Positions 49,201-53,500 are shown, counted from the first letter of the stretch. The stretch: 64,000 nucleotides of DNA from Actinostola sp. cb2023 (GCA_033675265.1 JAUJYZ010000412.1:992001-1056000), one strand, 5' to 3'. The notes: generated by a model from the letters alone, not told the origin. Numbers and translations are program-made.

Positions 49201-50200
49201 CAATTGTGCGAAATCGCACCATCGCGTAATATCAGAGGGCCTGTACAGTGTATGTATAAGCAGCCCCAGCCTATGTACATGGATGGTGGGTCTAAAATGC
49301 ATGAGGTAACAGGCAATAAATAAATTGACCTATATGTACATGTATACATGAACACTGCAATAATTATTGTGAACACATGCAATCATAGTCTACATTTATT
49401 AAATCAGGAACTATTTACAGTTAACACGCGTAAATAAATAATAATAATAAATAGATAATGATGAGTTTAACAAGTAATGCAAACATGATCAGAACGTCAG
49501 CAACGGCATGCTCAATAGAAATAATCACGCATGTCATCAGAGGTTCGTTTGATAAATAAATCATCATCTTTACACTGTGCCACATACATGTACGTTAAGC
49601 ATACATAACTTATTAAAATAATTGATCCAAAAGAATTTAGAGTAAACTCTAATAGAGCATCTTGCCACAATTCCATTGTGATAAGAAATTATGTGAATAA
49701 TGAACTAGAATTGTAAGCTTATATACATGTACACAATGTACTGCATGTCATACCTGCAACAGGAGAATGGCAGTCTTCTGAAAGATGACTTCTGACCAAC
49801 ATCTAAAGGACAAATAAACACGTTATTCACACTGGATTCATAACTTAAACTTACTGTATAATATGTTAAATATTGGATTGAGGTGAATCCAAAAAGCAAT
49901 ATATGTACAATCGCACTTATACAGCTTCTTACTGCATATTTAAGCTTATAACTTATACTGACAGTGATCTTATACCCTTTATTAAATAAGCTTAAGCTTA
50001 AGTCTTAAGCTTAAATTAGAGCTATAAACATATCAATATACAGTGTATTTACCTGGTTTCTTGCCACCCCATTCTTCCCTCCATTCCTTGTTAGTGATAT
50101 ACCTGGAATATCATGGCAAACTGCTAAATAATCACAAATAATGATTTAAATTCACCAAAAATACTTACAATTTATCTTTTTGATGTTGTTTTTTCCCCAT
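5328..50200 (-). CDS. PPIL2: PPIL2, U-box and cyclophilin-type peptidyl-prolyl isomerase-like 2; 25 exons
   Basis: Exons in order: 50200-50169, 50102-50053, 49802-49754, 44713-44651, 44489-44438, 44330-44279, 42687-42596, 40408-40319, 39360-39285, 37651-37551, 37068-37021, 36616-36541, 31714-31667, 31245-31187, 29954-29894, 29632-29604, 26718-26685, 12929-12867, 12258-12204, 10963-10907, 10757-10688, 7811-7749, 7314-7267, 6596-6499, 5418-5328. All junctions are GT..AG and all phases agree: 1557 nt, 518 aa (human about 520). The start [10 protein letters not shown] and end GFGDFSSW match the PPIL2 family. The N-terminal U-box (about residues 35-110, exons 3-6) is an E2-binding ubiquitin-ligase fold. 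Exons 14-21 form the cyclophilin domain with FHRSIKNF (catalytic-type Arg near 320) and [11 protein letters not shown]. The position of CypA Trp121 is His here (SCRHLDQKH, near 386). The family is nuclear and spliceosome-associated. Exon 4 uses the upstream of two AGs (SLSFQ is then retained). Confidence 0.95.
5532..6509. repeat. 37-bp minisatellite made of the exon 24 / intron 24 junction
   Basis: About 26 near-identical 37-bp copies. On the minus strand each copy reads AAAGAATACTGG followed by GTAAGAGACATGCACTTAC. The first copy is the true 3' end of PPIL2 exon 24 (AAG AAT ACT GG) with its 5' splice site at 6498. The array therefore multiplies the exon end and donor through most of intron 24. 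Copies vary mainly at one C/T position, and one has an extra A near 6038. Confidence 0.95.
7094..7252. repeat. hairpin (inverted-repeat) insertion in PPIL2 intron 23
   Basis: The sequence AGACCTTTTGCATAAAGCCA (from about 7094) is repeated in reverse complement near 7230-7250, and a second arm with GCCTCACTCTCACTC faces GAGTCAGAGTGAGGC. It lies 15 bp from the exon 23 donor. Confidence 0.7.
7436..7725. mobile_element. MITE with TATAGCTAATTGCATAATCG ends, copy 1
   Basis: About 290 bp with terminal inverted repeats (TATAGCTAATTGC and GCAATTAGCTATA, extending through CATAATCGTTG and GGGTTGAAAATCAT). No transposase. The same sequence occurs at 43057-43450 and 60482-60752. The right end is 23 bp from the exon 22 donor of PPIL2. 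Confidence 0.85.
7879..8391. repeat. 14-bp minisatellite (TACTGGTTAATATG), left block
   Basis: About 36 almost perfect copies of a 14-bp unit in PPIL2 intron 21. On the minus strand the unit is CATATTAACCAGTA, similar to the AACCAGTA that follows the exon 21 donor near 10660. The array continues at 9006-9200 after two inserted elements. Confidence 0.95.
8392..9003. mobile_element. two adjacent fold-back elements inserted in the 14-bp array
   Basis: The left element (about 8392-8844) has inverted ends TATCCTATACATATTACAT / ATGTAATATGTATAGGATA and an internal palindrome around CAGAGCGGTATTTCATAG. The right element (about 8845-9003) is a hairpin: GGTTATTCCATGGTTTTC faces its complement near 8985, with an AACTCGCCTAAAGGCTCGTT centre. 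Neither has an ORF. Confidence 0.75.
9006..9200. repeat. 14-bp minisatellite (TACTGGTTAATATG), right block
   Basis: About 14 copies of the same unit as at 7879-8391. It ends where the 9201-10651 element was inserted. Confidence 0.95.
9201..10651. mobile_element. 1.45-kb inverted-repeat DNA transposon relic
   Basis: Imperfect terminal inverted repeats: CAGGAGCCCATTACTAGGA at the left, TCCTAGTAATGGGCTCCTG at the right, extended by CATACGACATCATTTGC and its complement near 10590. The flanks repeat GTACTGG, consistent with a 7-bp target duplication inside the 14-bp array. Only short broken ORFs are present (e.g. 9593-9781), so it is non-autonomous or decayed. A related shorter element is at 62264-62668. 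Confidence 0.8.
11197..11640. mobile_element. 444-bp inverted-repeat element in PPIL2 intron 19
   Basis: Ends TAGAGTGCAAA and TTTGCACTCTA, continuing through CATATGTCCGTGAAA and a short AGTACTA repeat. The centre holds a strong palindrome, CTGTATGGGATTTACAAACTC facing its complement around 11500. No ORF of note. Confidence 0.8.
11641..12203. other. PPIL2 intron 19 remainder
   Basis: No gene or clear repeat. There is a G-run at 11718-11735. Exon 19 follows at 12204-12258. Confidence 0.4.
12294..12889. repeat. 41-bp minisatellite made of the exon 18 / intron 18 junction
   Basis: About 14 copies of a 41-bp unit fill nearly all of intron 18. On the minus strand exon 18 ends AAACCTAACCTGGTACATCAAG, and the donor GTATTGACTACAC follows. 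Every array copy repeats this string with a degraded donor (ACATTAGAGTATTGAC). The unit therefore spans the last 20 or so exon bases plus the first 20 or so intron bases. Two sub-variants (CCAGGTTAG and CCAAGGTAG) alternate. Confidence 0.95.
12975..13231. mobile_element. Tc1/mariner-type MITE, 257 bp
   Basis: Flanked by TA on both sides. The terminal inverted repeats begin CAGTCATTCTCAAAAAGG and extend over about 50 bp (GTTGTCCAGATGAAAAGACT, then AGTCACATGATTCA). No transposase. It lies 45 bp upstream of the exon 18 acceptor in PPIL2 intron 17. Confidence 0.85.
13241..13300. repeat. left stub of the 36-bp minisatellite, split by the gypsy element
   Basis: Nearly two copies of the GAGAAGGACAAACACACTCA-type unit that forms the large array at 24993-26640. 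The LTR begins immediately after GGACCAC, so the retroelement inserted into an existing array. Confidence 0.85.
13301..13627 (+). repeat. 5' LTR of the chromovirus element
   Basis: Begins TGTTAGGAAG and ends CCGTAACA (TG..CA). It contains two 14-bp palindromes of the form GTGAGANTTCTCAC (13452-13465 and 13473-13486), a TATA box (TATAAAT, 13499-13505) and AATAAA at 13573-13578, which would give U3, R and U5 regions. Confidence 0.85.
13631..13648 (+). promoter_or_regulatory. probable tRNA primer-binding site
   Basis: TGGTGGAGAACCCGTGGC starts three bases after the LTR. The initial TGG fits the CCA end of a tRNA. Which tRNA is not determined. Confidence 0.6.
13737..14948 (+). pseudogene. gag: Gag of the chromovirus element, broken
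   Basis: The first frame (13737-14609, 290 aa) has a Ser/Lys-rich start, then a gypsy Gag capsid-like region ([21 protein letters not shown], and an [19 protein letters not shown] stretch typical of retrotransposon Gag). A frameshift near 14605 puts the rest in other frames. The CCHC zinc knuckle [14 protein letters not shown] is read at about 14785-14826, followed by an Arg/Asn/Gln-rich nucleic-acid-binding tail. The knuckle has normal CX2CX4HX4C spacing. Not functional as one protein. Confidence 0.85.
14980..15524. mobile_element. 545-bp Tc1/mariner-type MITE inside the gypsy element
   Basis: Flanked by TA. The long terminal inverted repeats start CAGTCGATTCAGAAAA and run for roughly 75-90 bp through GTCGGTGACCG, GCGACTACGCGACTAG and GGGAGTATGG. 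No transposase. It separates Gag from the downstream pol region. Confidence 0.9.
15525..16118 (+). pseudogene. Gag-protease linker of the chromovirus element
   Basis: Open reading of about 190 codons, rich in Asp, Glu, His and Lys, between the MITE and the protease. Its methionine-started part is 15729-16118. No domain recognised. It is probably the variable linker region of the original polyprotein and overlaps the protease frame by about 45 bp. Confidence 0.5.
16073..17960 (+). pseudogene. pro: retroviral-type aspartic protease, split by an insertion
   Basis: The active-site loop is [13 protein letters not shown] (near 16173), the DTGA form usual for gypsy proteases. The ORF ends at VDTTAAPVL (16400), where an insertion begins. 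The second half resumes near 17805 with [21 protein letters not shown], the conserved ILGxDFL helix. The halves are separated by about 1.4 kb of foreign DNA, so no protease can be made. Confidence 0.85.
16397..17805. mobile_element. fold-back element with a 200-bp terminal palindrome, copy 1
   Basis: Interrupts the protease. The right end (about 17600-17805) is a long palindrome: AAACAAATAGAAAACGTTTT, GTTTACATAGCCTGATATAA and AGTTTGGGAGAAGTC each face their complements around a GCCTAACGGCTCGG centre. The block from about 17469 to the end is shared with 27988-28312. The left part contains a short stretch resembling the family at 63349-63420 (CTATTTCAGAAAA), so it may be composite. Confidence 0.8.
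17807..18606 (+). pseudogene. pol: protease end to start of reverse transcriptase, chromovirus
   Basis: After the protease, two overlapping frames (17807-18124 and 18145-18636) show a frameshift near 18110. The second reads into the N-terminal part of gypsy [21 protein letters not shown] and [20 protein letters not shown], the standard RT entry region. It is cut at VVLVK by the TTAA element. Confidence 0.85.
18606..19063. mobile_element. 458-bp inverted-repeat element with TTAA target duplication
   Basis: Both ends are flanked by TTAA. Termini AGTGCCTATAACCCC and GGGGTTATAGGCACT continue into an inverted repeat over 100 bp long (ATCGATT, GTGAATAGTTGCAGG, AAATACTGAAAC). No ORF. TTAA duplications are typical of piggyBac-type elements. 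Removing one TTAA and the insert restores the RT frame at this point. Related sequence lies near 53800-53930. Confidence 0.85.
20027..21873. mobile_element. element B, Mutator-like inverted-repeat element (copy 1)
   Basis: Terminal inverted repeats of about 50 bp start CATTCTCGTACCCAGAGCCC and include TCCTCATTTGGTTCGTCGC. A perfect 9-bp duplication, CGTCAAACC, flanks it (20018-20026 and 21874-21882), which is the size typical of Mutator-like elements. Without the LINE inside it is about 690 bp with no transposase. A second copy starts at 63420 in the opposite orientation and runs off the window. Confidence 0.9.
20611..21765 (-). mobile_element. 5'-truncated non-LTR retrotransposon (Jockey/CR1-like) inside element B
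   Basis: Read on the minus strand: the RT part (21756-21052) contains [17 protein letters not shown] and the catalytic [10 protein letters not shown] box, then the LINE C-terminal region ([42 protein letters not shown]). A frameshift at about 21050 puts the end in 21046-20792 ([19 protein letters not shown]). The 3' tail is (ATT)n at 20613-20631. Comparison with the copy at 63.5 kb shows the host breakpoint lies between GGTCTTTA and GTATGAGC. Confidence 0.9.
22562..23897 (+). pseudogene. int: integrase with C-terminal chromodomain, one frameshift
   Basis: The zinc-binding HHCC domain is at 22590-22720 ([16 protein letters not shown] then WCKSCVDC). A frameshift near 22768 is followed by a 376-codon frame carrying the catalytic core: Asp in AIDVLGPF, Asp in LLSDRGPNF, Glu in [11 protein letters not shown]. 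The C-terminus holds a GPY/F-like region ([14 protein letters not shown]) and a chromodomain ([30 protein letters not shown]), which in this group directs insertion to marked chromatin. The same frame as RNase H is used upstream, interrupted only by the TAG at 22541. Confidence 0.92.
23999..24992 (+). CDS. RING-finger ORF in the third-gene position of the chromovirus
   Basis: It starts 102 bp after the integrase stop, so it belongs to the element. Residues 22-70 hold a RING-type cluster: CVIC, then [11 protein letters not shown], then CPFC. The middle (about 75-170) is not recognised. A basic run KKRSRRSS near residue 168 is followed by an apolar stretch ([14 protein letters not shown]) and then long heptad-like helices to about residue 330. 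This resembles the layout of a cleaved fusion protein, but no signal peptide or membrane anchor is visible, so the resemblance is weak. The natural end is lost: from 24993 the frame runs into the minisatellite to a stop at 25250. Function unknown; a ubiquitin-ligase-like role is the simplest guess from the RING. Confidence 0.6.
24993..26640. repeat. 36-bp minisatellite, about 45 copies, PPIL2 intron 17
   Basis: Unit: CTATACTAGAGAAGGACAAA then CACACTCACTGGACCA. Being 36 bp it stays open in one frame on the plus strand (repeat [12 protein letters not shown]), which makes spurious long ORFs at 23999-25252 and 25874-26671. Copies between 25320 and 25870 and 26190-26450 are scrambled by small indels. 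The array ends 45 bp from the exon 17 donor. Confidence 0.95.
26817..27483. repeat. minisatellite of CCACTAGTACTACCAATACA units, block 1 (intron 16)
   Basis: Irregular 27-42 bp units built from ACATGTACCACTAGTACTAC, CAATACAAC and, in some, GACCATCACTAC. Interrupted at 27484 by a fold-back element. The minus-strand reading gives a meaningless Val/Leu-rich ORF. Confidence 0.9.
27484..28312. mobile_element. fold-back element with a 200-bp terminal palindrome, copy 2
   Basis: Inserted in the CCACTAGTACTAC minisatellite. The right part (27988-28312) matches the element at 17469-17805 almost base for base, including the palindrome with AAACAAATAGAAAACG at one side and CGTTTTCTATTTGTTAAATG at the other. 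The left part is A/T-rich without ORF. Confidence 0.85.
28313..28627. repeat. minisatellite of CCACTAGTACTACGACCATC units, block 2
   Basis: Seven to eight 42-bp units containing ACGACCATCACTACCAATAC. Ends at a LINE tail insertion. Confidence 0.9.
28628..28838 (-). mobile_element. very short LINE 3' end with a long (ATTC)n tail
   Basis: On the minus strand: about 80 bp of LINE 3' UTR (complement of 28759-28838), then (ATTC) repeated over 130 bp. The same 3' UTR ends the LINEs at 37669-38115 and 56085-57996. It inserted into the minisatellite. Confidence 0.85.
28841..29192. repeat. minisatellite of CCACTAGTACTACGACCATC units, block 3
   Basis: Eight 42-bp units continuing block 2 after the LINE insertion. 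Confidence 0.9.
29965..31215. repeat. 56/58-bp minisatellite made of the exon 14 / intron 14 junction
   Basis: About 22 copies fill intron 14 almost from donor to acceptor. On the minus strand exon 14 ends CCTTAACATAGAGATACACT then GTGAAATG, with donor GTCAGTAATGTACTG. Each unit repeats that string followed by TAATGATGTA. The 58-bp form keeps the exon's TGTGAAATG; the commoner 56-bp form has TGAAATG. The donor GTCAGTAA is intact in most copies. Confidence 0.95.
31246..32032. other. PPIL2 intron sequence around exon 13
   Basis: Apart from exon 13 (31667-31714) I see no gene, transposon end or tandem array here. A/T-rich. Confidence 0.4.
32033..32945. mobile_element. 913-bp inverted-repeat element rich in CGACTGTCGGCC words
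   Basis: Terminal repeats GTAATAGTAGAGAATCACGT (left) and its complement (right) extend over about 50 bp through CCAAGAGACGATGTCGG. Inside, near both ends, the short palindromic word GTCGGCCGAC / CGACTGTCGGCC and the string GTTAAACGG recur many times (e.g. 32070-32180 and 32720-32905). No transposase ORF. Located in PPIL2 intron 12. Confidence 0.85.
33178..36420 (+). pseudogene. second, strongly decayed Ty3/gypsy element (no chromodomain seen)
   Basis: Fragments in order: Gag-like (33178-33752, with [20 protein letters not shown]), a CCHC knuckle [14 protein letters not shown] (about 33858), a protease loop [13 protein letters not shown] (about 34078, in another frame), the RT connection region [19 protein letters not shown] (34297), RNase H (35585-36067: [38 protein letters not shown]) and an integrase scrap (IDIDYAGPI, near 36306). 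Most of RT is missing. The motif style resembles animal Mag/SURL-type gypsy. Stops and frameshifts throughout. No LTRs recognised. Lies in PPIL2 intron 12, antisense to the gene, with an insertion at 34532-35533. Confidence 0.85.
34532..35533. mobile_element. Helentron-like element (hairpin ends), copy in the second gypsy
   Basis: One end is ACTCGGGCTCTTCCGAAGGA, an end hairpin (CTCGGGC..GCCCGAG). The other is CGCTCATTGAGCGTCTTG, also a hairpin. The host reading GCAGTTATT..TATCAT shows only TT at both junctions. The interior is an A/T-rich non-coding sequence with a second internal GACGCTCAATGAGCGT at 35230. The same pair of ends occurs in the MPST intron. Confidence 0.65.
37125..37495 (-). 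repeat. two tandem tRNA-derived repeats (SINE-like or tRNA pseudogenes)
   Basis: On the minus strand both copies (about 37458-37378 and 37200-37127) carry a pol III A-box-like TGGTGTAGTGG; the larger-coordinate copy also has an intact B-box-like GGGTTCAAGTCCCTCC, followed by AAGGCA. The acceptor stem can pair with one mismatch. The other copy has lost part of the T arm. A shared tail (CGCTGGAAATNCAGCCATAA on the plus strand) shows the pair arose by duplication of about 250 bp. No good anticodon arm, so probably not a working tRNA. Confidence 0.55.
37669..38115 (-). mobile_element. 5'-truncated LINE with long (ATTC)n tail
   Basis: Minus strand: C-terminal codons matching the LINE at 56-58 kb ([33 protein letters not shown]) from about 38115 to 37950, then the 3' UTR and (ATTC)n over about 138 bp to 37669. 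It lies 18 bp from the acceptor of PPIL2 exon 10. Confidence 0.85.
38116..38630. other. PPIL2 intron 9 sequence
   Basis: A/T-rich; no gene or clear repeat seen. Confidence 0.35.
38632..39215. mobile_element. Helentron-like element, diverged copy
   Basis: Left end AGTTGGGCTTCCTGTAGAAG, right end AGCAGAGCGTCTAG, matching the end types at 34532-35533 but with weaker hairpins. No ORF. Confidence 0.45.
39606..39792. mobile_element. 187-bp MITE in PPIL2 intron 8
   Basis: Inverted ends TAGTATATACCACACAAGTG and its complement CACTTGTGTGGTATATACTA. To its left (39490-39595) is another hairpin around GGTGAGTAGTGGT / ACCACTACTCACC. Confidence 0.8.
39947..40298. mobile_element. 350-bp MITE next to the exon 8 donor
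   Basis: ACAGCTAATTTACGTCATGC at the left faces GCGTGATGTAAATTAGCTGT at the right; the repeats continue with GTGACCAGTAA. A short ORF inside (39966-40154) has no support. The right end is only 20 bp from the PPIL2 exon 8 splice donor. Confidence 0.8.
40433..40620. repeat. (GATA/GACA)n microsatellite
   Basis: Imperfect GATA and GACA tetranucleotides. Apparent Tyr/Leu/Ser-rich ORFs on the minus strand are artefacts of the repeat. Confidence 0.95.
40726..41010. mobile_element. Tc1/mariner-type MITE, about 285 bp
   Basis: TA-flanked inverted ends CAGTCATTTGCAAAAATTCT / AGAATTTTTGCAAATGACTG, then ATATTGATATATCG and TTACCCATAATGCA arms. No ORF. PPIL2 intron 7. Confidence 0.85.
41311..41451. repeat. 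inverted repeat with a duplicated end
   Basis: CTTGAGTAGCCATGAACAAT (41315) faces its complement near 41400, with about 45-bp arms. The right 30 bp (GGAACCATTGTTCATGGCTA) is then tandemly duplicated. Confidence 0.75.
41568..42053. mobile_element. 486-bp fold-back element with TTAA flanks
   Basis: Ends AGTGCTACTTG and CAAGTAGCACT, each flanked by TTAA. Arms continue with AATTTAATTTAGCTGAAACT, CATCTACTCAACCC and TCCATACATTTCTTTG, so nearly the whole element is palindromic. The terminal AGTGC and TTAA match the element at 18606-19063, but the interior differs. Confidence 0.8.
42770..42980. repeat. palindrome of two facing GAAACGTCTG-type ends, possibly Penelope-derived
   Basis: The arms contain ATAGGTGTTGTCTCTGACTT, CAGACGTTTCGGT and CTTCAGTGTGATGGAAAAC and meet at about 42863. 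The CTGAAGAAGGTCTC..GACCGAAACGTC layout resembles the ends of Penelope-like elements. Adjacent to PPIL2 exon 7 (42596-42687). Confidence 0.6.
43057..43450. mobile_element. MITE with TATAGCTAATTGCATAATCG ends, copy 2
   Basis: Same family as 7436-7725. Near its right end an extra 110 bp or so (about 43322-43432) is inserted between TTATGCA and ATTATGCAATTAG. Confidence 0.85.
43906..44213. mobile_element. 308-bp MITE in PPIL2 intron 6
   Basis: TATATACACCTATTCCAAAA at the left faces its complement near 44200. Arms continue with ATCGTTGTCC, CGAAAGCAACAAGCAAGAAG and CTGATGACCGCAAAGG. Right end about 65 bp from exon 6. Confidence 0.8.
44740..45060. repeat. 28-bp minisatellite containing a branchpoint-like motif, left block (intron 3)
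   Basis: Unit GGGTTTATTAGTAGGGACTA TATACAGA. On the minus strand each unit has CCCTACTAATAA. The copy nearest exon 4 places CTACTAAT about 20 nt before the acceptor of exon 4 (44714), the usual branchpoint distance. Confidence 0.9.
45070..46829 (+). mobile_element. 5'-truncated Penelope-like element with an inverted 3'-end copy in front
   Basis: 45080-45390 is the reverse complement of 46500-46815: both contain the 3' signature with CTGATGATGGGCCAGAGGCC and CGAAAGCTTGGAT, and the C-terminal codons. Such inverted partial copies are typical of Penelope-like insertions. The element sits inside the 28-bp minisatellite. Confidence 0.85.
45390..46617 (+). CDS. Penelope-like reverse transcriptase with GIY-YIG endonuclease, N-terminally truncated
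   Basis: The reading is open from 45390 ([14 protein letters not shown] motif A, lies before the first Met at 45487). Then follow [18 protein letters not shown] (motif B), the catalytic YVDDIV box (45718-45735), FLDTL, and [18 protein letters not shown], a hallmark of this RT group. After a linker the C-terminal GIY-YIG domain is [20 protein letters not shown] with [16 protein letters not shown] cuts target DNA for this family. The RT lacks its N-terminal third, so the copy is dead although its 376-codon frame has no stop. Confidence 0.92.
46830..47118. repeat. 28-bp minisatellite containing a branchpoint-like motif, right block
   Basis: Continuation of the 44740-45060 array after the Penelope-like insertion. 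Some units are enlarged by ACATG before TAGTAGGG. Confidence 0.9.
47222..47530. repeat. 22-bp minisatellite (GTTCAGGAACAGGTTCACGA GT)
   Basis: About 13 copies with A/T variation at the ACAGG/ACTGG position; overlapping spurious ORFs. Two copies in reverse orientation recur at 47875-47930. Confidence 0.95.
47531..48150. other. PPIL2 intron 3 sequence
   Basis: No gene found. Includes the reversed 22-bp units at 47875-47930 within A-rich DNA. Confidence 0.4.
48151..48458. repeat. 17-bp minisatellite (GCCCCTATGTATAAGGT)
   Basis: About 17 copies in PPIL2 intron 3, some ending AAGCA instead of AAGGT. A few bases of the array reappear at 49249-49275, so the DNA between was inserted. Confidence 0.95.
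48459..49248. mobile_element. about 790-bp insertion in the 17-bp array, unclassified
   Basis: It begins with TTGCGGGGAAAAAACGGAAA and related ATTGTGCGG repeats and ends with AATTATGCGG, AAATTACGCGATCGG and TGTGCGAAATCGCACC words, so both ends share TGCG-type sub-repeats in partly inverted arrangement. No ORF recognised. Confidence 0.55.
49276..49753. other. PPIL2 intron 3, donor side
   Basis: No gene or repeat recognised between the 17-bp array and exon 3. Confidence 0.4.
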
Positions 50201-50503
50201 GTTAGCGTGAGTACTGGACAGCGGCTACAGCAACATGTGTATGCGTGCGTTAATCCACAGGAAGCCCGTCAATAATAGAACTCTTTCATCGAGCATGCGC
50301 AGTAAGAAATAACGGCTATGGGGACGAGATTGGCGGAGCAACGGCCGAGCAACGAGCAACGGCCGAGCAACGGCCGAGCGGGGGTCTGTGGAGGAGAGGT
50401 GTGGTTGTTGCTGACCAAGAGGAACGTGGGCTCTGTGTTGATGAGATTGCAACAAGGAGACAGTTGCCATTATTCATTCTGATCGAACAAGATAATATAT
50501 AAG
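50201..50503. promoter_or_regulatory. shared bidirectional promoter of PPIL2 and MPST
   Basis: The two start codons are 303 bp apart and point away from each other. The interval is GC-richer than its surroundings and has no TATA box. It holds GCATGCGCA (50293-50301), the core of an NRF-1-type site common in such promoters, and a small tandem run of CGAGCAACGGC units (50336-50379). Part of it (GACCAAGAGGAACGTGGGCT, 50412-50431) is also present at the edge of the fold-back element near 4257. Confidence 0.7.
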
Positions 50504-53500
50504 ATGTGTGCAAGACCCTTGGTTAGAGTGTCATGGTTGCAACAGAAGCTTAAAGAAAGCCCAAGCAGTCTTCGTGTGCTAGACGGGTCATGGTTTCTTC
50601 CGATTGCAAAGCGAGATCCCCCGAAAGAGTTTTCTCAAAAGCGAATCCCAGGCGCTCGATTCTTTGACATCGACGATTGTCGCGACAAAATCAATCCATA
50701 CGAGCATATGCTGCCCAGCGAAGCTGAATTTAGCAAGTACGTAAGTAGCCTTGGAATCACCAACAGCAGCCATGTCGTGGTGTATGATTCAAGCGGTCTT
50801 GGAGTCTTCTCTGCGCCGCGTGTTTGGTGGACTTTTCGTGCGTTTGGACATGAAAATGTTTCTGTGTTGGACGGTGGACTGCAGCAATGGTGTGCTGAGG
50901 GCTGCTCTACTGAAAGCGGGCCTGCTGCACAACACTCATTCAAAGGTTAGTGAAATACAAGACGCTCAATAAGCGTATACTCGGGCATTGAGAGCTAGGA
51001 AAAATGAAGTAGCCGAAGTTACTTTGCAAATTGAAGACTGTTCGCAGTCGTGTTTAGTGGGTTGCGTGGCGACACGTTTTATATTTGACATTGAGATTCA
51101 CTGGAATTATATTTGTCTTATGCATAGAAGTGAAAACCAACTTGTAAATCACAATGTAGGTAGATAAGATATCATATGTGTTTCATTTTATTGTCTGATA
51201 AGTTAAATCGGGTTTTGGAGCAATATTATTATGCTGAGTCACGGCTGTCTCGCAGCTGCTTACAAGATCTGTTGTGATTGGATAATACAAACAATAGAAT
51301 TCATTGTTTACAGTCACGACGTGAAGGCTGATCAGACGGTCGACCAAGCGGGACCAAGCTAGTGACCTATTTACTGGGAGATCAGTGAAATCCTCACTCT
51401 CCAGCTTTTGACATGTAAAACAATGATTATTCAAGAATGTCCAAGCCGACGTTGAGGAAAATCGGTCAAATAAAAGTGTTCCAAAATCATCCCTGAATTT
51501 CGTACTTTACCTTGCTTTATTAATTTCCGTGGCGTTGATGACAATGGCCTGTTTTGAAGTACGATTTTTACGATTCCTTCGGAATTCTTCAAACGAGGAA
51601 TAAAATAAACTTCATCATTTATATTTCTCAGAAATGTGTTTCATTTTGGCTAAACTTCAGAATACCCCCACAACTAATTTGCATAGCAATAGAACCTATT
51701 GTATTTTGCGTCGTTTTCAAAGAGTGCCACTAGTGCTTGACTAGTTGCGGGGTATTCTGAAGTTGCTCCCCACGACGTGACTGCACATTGACTGCAGTCA
51801 GCAAAGCACTCGCAAAGGACCGAGCGACACGGACCAGACGACCAAAACAACATCTACTGGAAAATCAAATCCTTGCTCTCTAGCTTTGGACATGTAAAAC
51901 AATGATTATTCAAGAATGTTCGGGAAATCGGTCATCCCGAACTTCGTATTTTAACATCTAGACGATTCAGAGATTCAGATTATGATCTGATGAAGCTCAA
52001 CGAAGCTGATGTCTCTTTGCCTAATTTCGGAATTCATGCTGTGGGCCTATCGGGCCTACTACGAACAGCTTGTGTGTTTGTACGGTATGTGAGATGAGCA
52101 TATTTCTTTCCTTCGAGTTGGATGGCTTCCTTGTGGCATTCATAGCCTGCATTCGTAGAGCGAACAATGCTTCAGATTTAATTTGATACGCGCTCGGAAA
52201 CTATTTGACCCGTTTGAGCAAATCATACTTTCGGATTTACATGTAGTTCAATAGGCGTTCGTAATGTATTTGACACCCGTTTGTGGCCAACGGGAAAAAA
52301 AAGAAGCCCATTTTATAACTCGGGCTTCCTCTGGAAGTGCCCAAGTAATGACAGGCGTGCTGTGCACAAAGTGAGTTCCAATAATGCACCTATCAATGTT
52401 AAGCCCGAGGGAGGGGGGGACCCTGGGACGAGGTGGGGACTTTGATCGTTTTTTTTTCCGCCCCAGGACAGGATGTGTAGCCATAAGCCACTTCACGCTT
52501 TCGTCCGCCATTTTGAATTGGGGCAAACGCGTGGAATTTTATATAAATCTGGATCACTTCGACTTGCCGTAACTCCGCTCGATTTTGTTGGATTTTCAAA
52601 ATTTAAACTTCAACAAGACGCTCAATGAGCATATACTCGGACATTGTTATAAAGGATAATGCAGTAGCCGAAATGATATGCCTGTAGGCGTAATCCCTAA
52701 ATGTTATAGCCAAACAAACCAACAAGACCTTCCCGTAGCTAGACAACTGAAGTCTCAGACAAGTGATCGAATTTCGTAGTGACCTCAACACAGCAAGAAT
52801 GTTATCAGAACCATCTAAGCATGAATATACATCCCAATTATGCAAGTACGTATTTCAGACGAAACGTCGACTATTCGCAGATCTCTATCTCTGCTCATCG
52901 ACACACACCATAGTTTTGGAGTTCATTTGATTTGCTTTTCAGTTCATTTGATTTGCTTAAAACACAAGTGCTTCTCTCTCGATACAGCACAAGCTTCTAC
53001 ACAGCACTTCTAGTCGGTAGTCGTGGAATGTTGAGTTAGCACTTCTATTAACGATGACCCTAGAGCGAACAATACTTTGGATTTAGTTTATATACGCTCA
53101 GAAACTATTTGACCTGTTTGAGCATAGAATTACTTCATTATGCGTTCGGATATCATCGCCCCCATTTTCAGCCAATCGAAACCTTGAAACAGACATTCCT
53201 GACCGATACCATCACATTCTTTGCATTTAGTGTACAACCAAAAATAAAAAGAAAGCGCATTTTATAGCTCGGACTTCCTCCGGGAGTGTCCGAGTAATAA
53301 TCAGCAAGCATGCATGCCAGTTGTCAGACTACAAGTCAATCTTCTTTCCACGAATGTATCTTAAAATTTCGAGCTAATTTACATATTCACGTGGCGAACG
53401 TTTTATTTTGAAAACAAAAATCTTTTTTTCTCGATTTGTAGCTTTCCAATACCCATCATATTATAGGTTATAAATAACAAAGAAAACATCTTTTCTAAAA

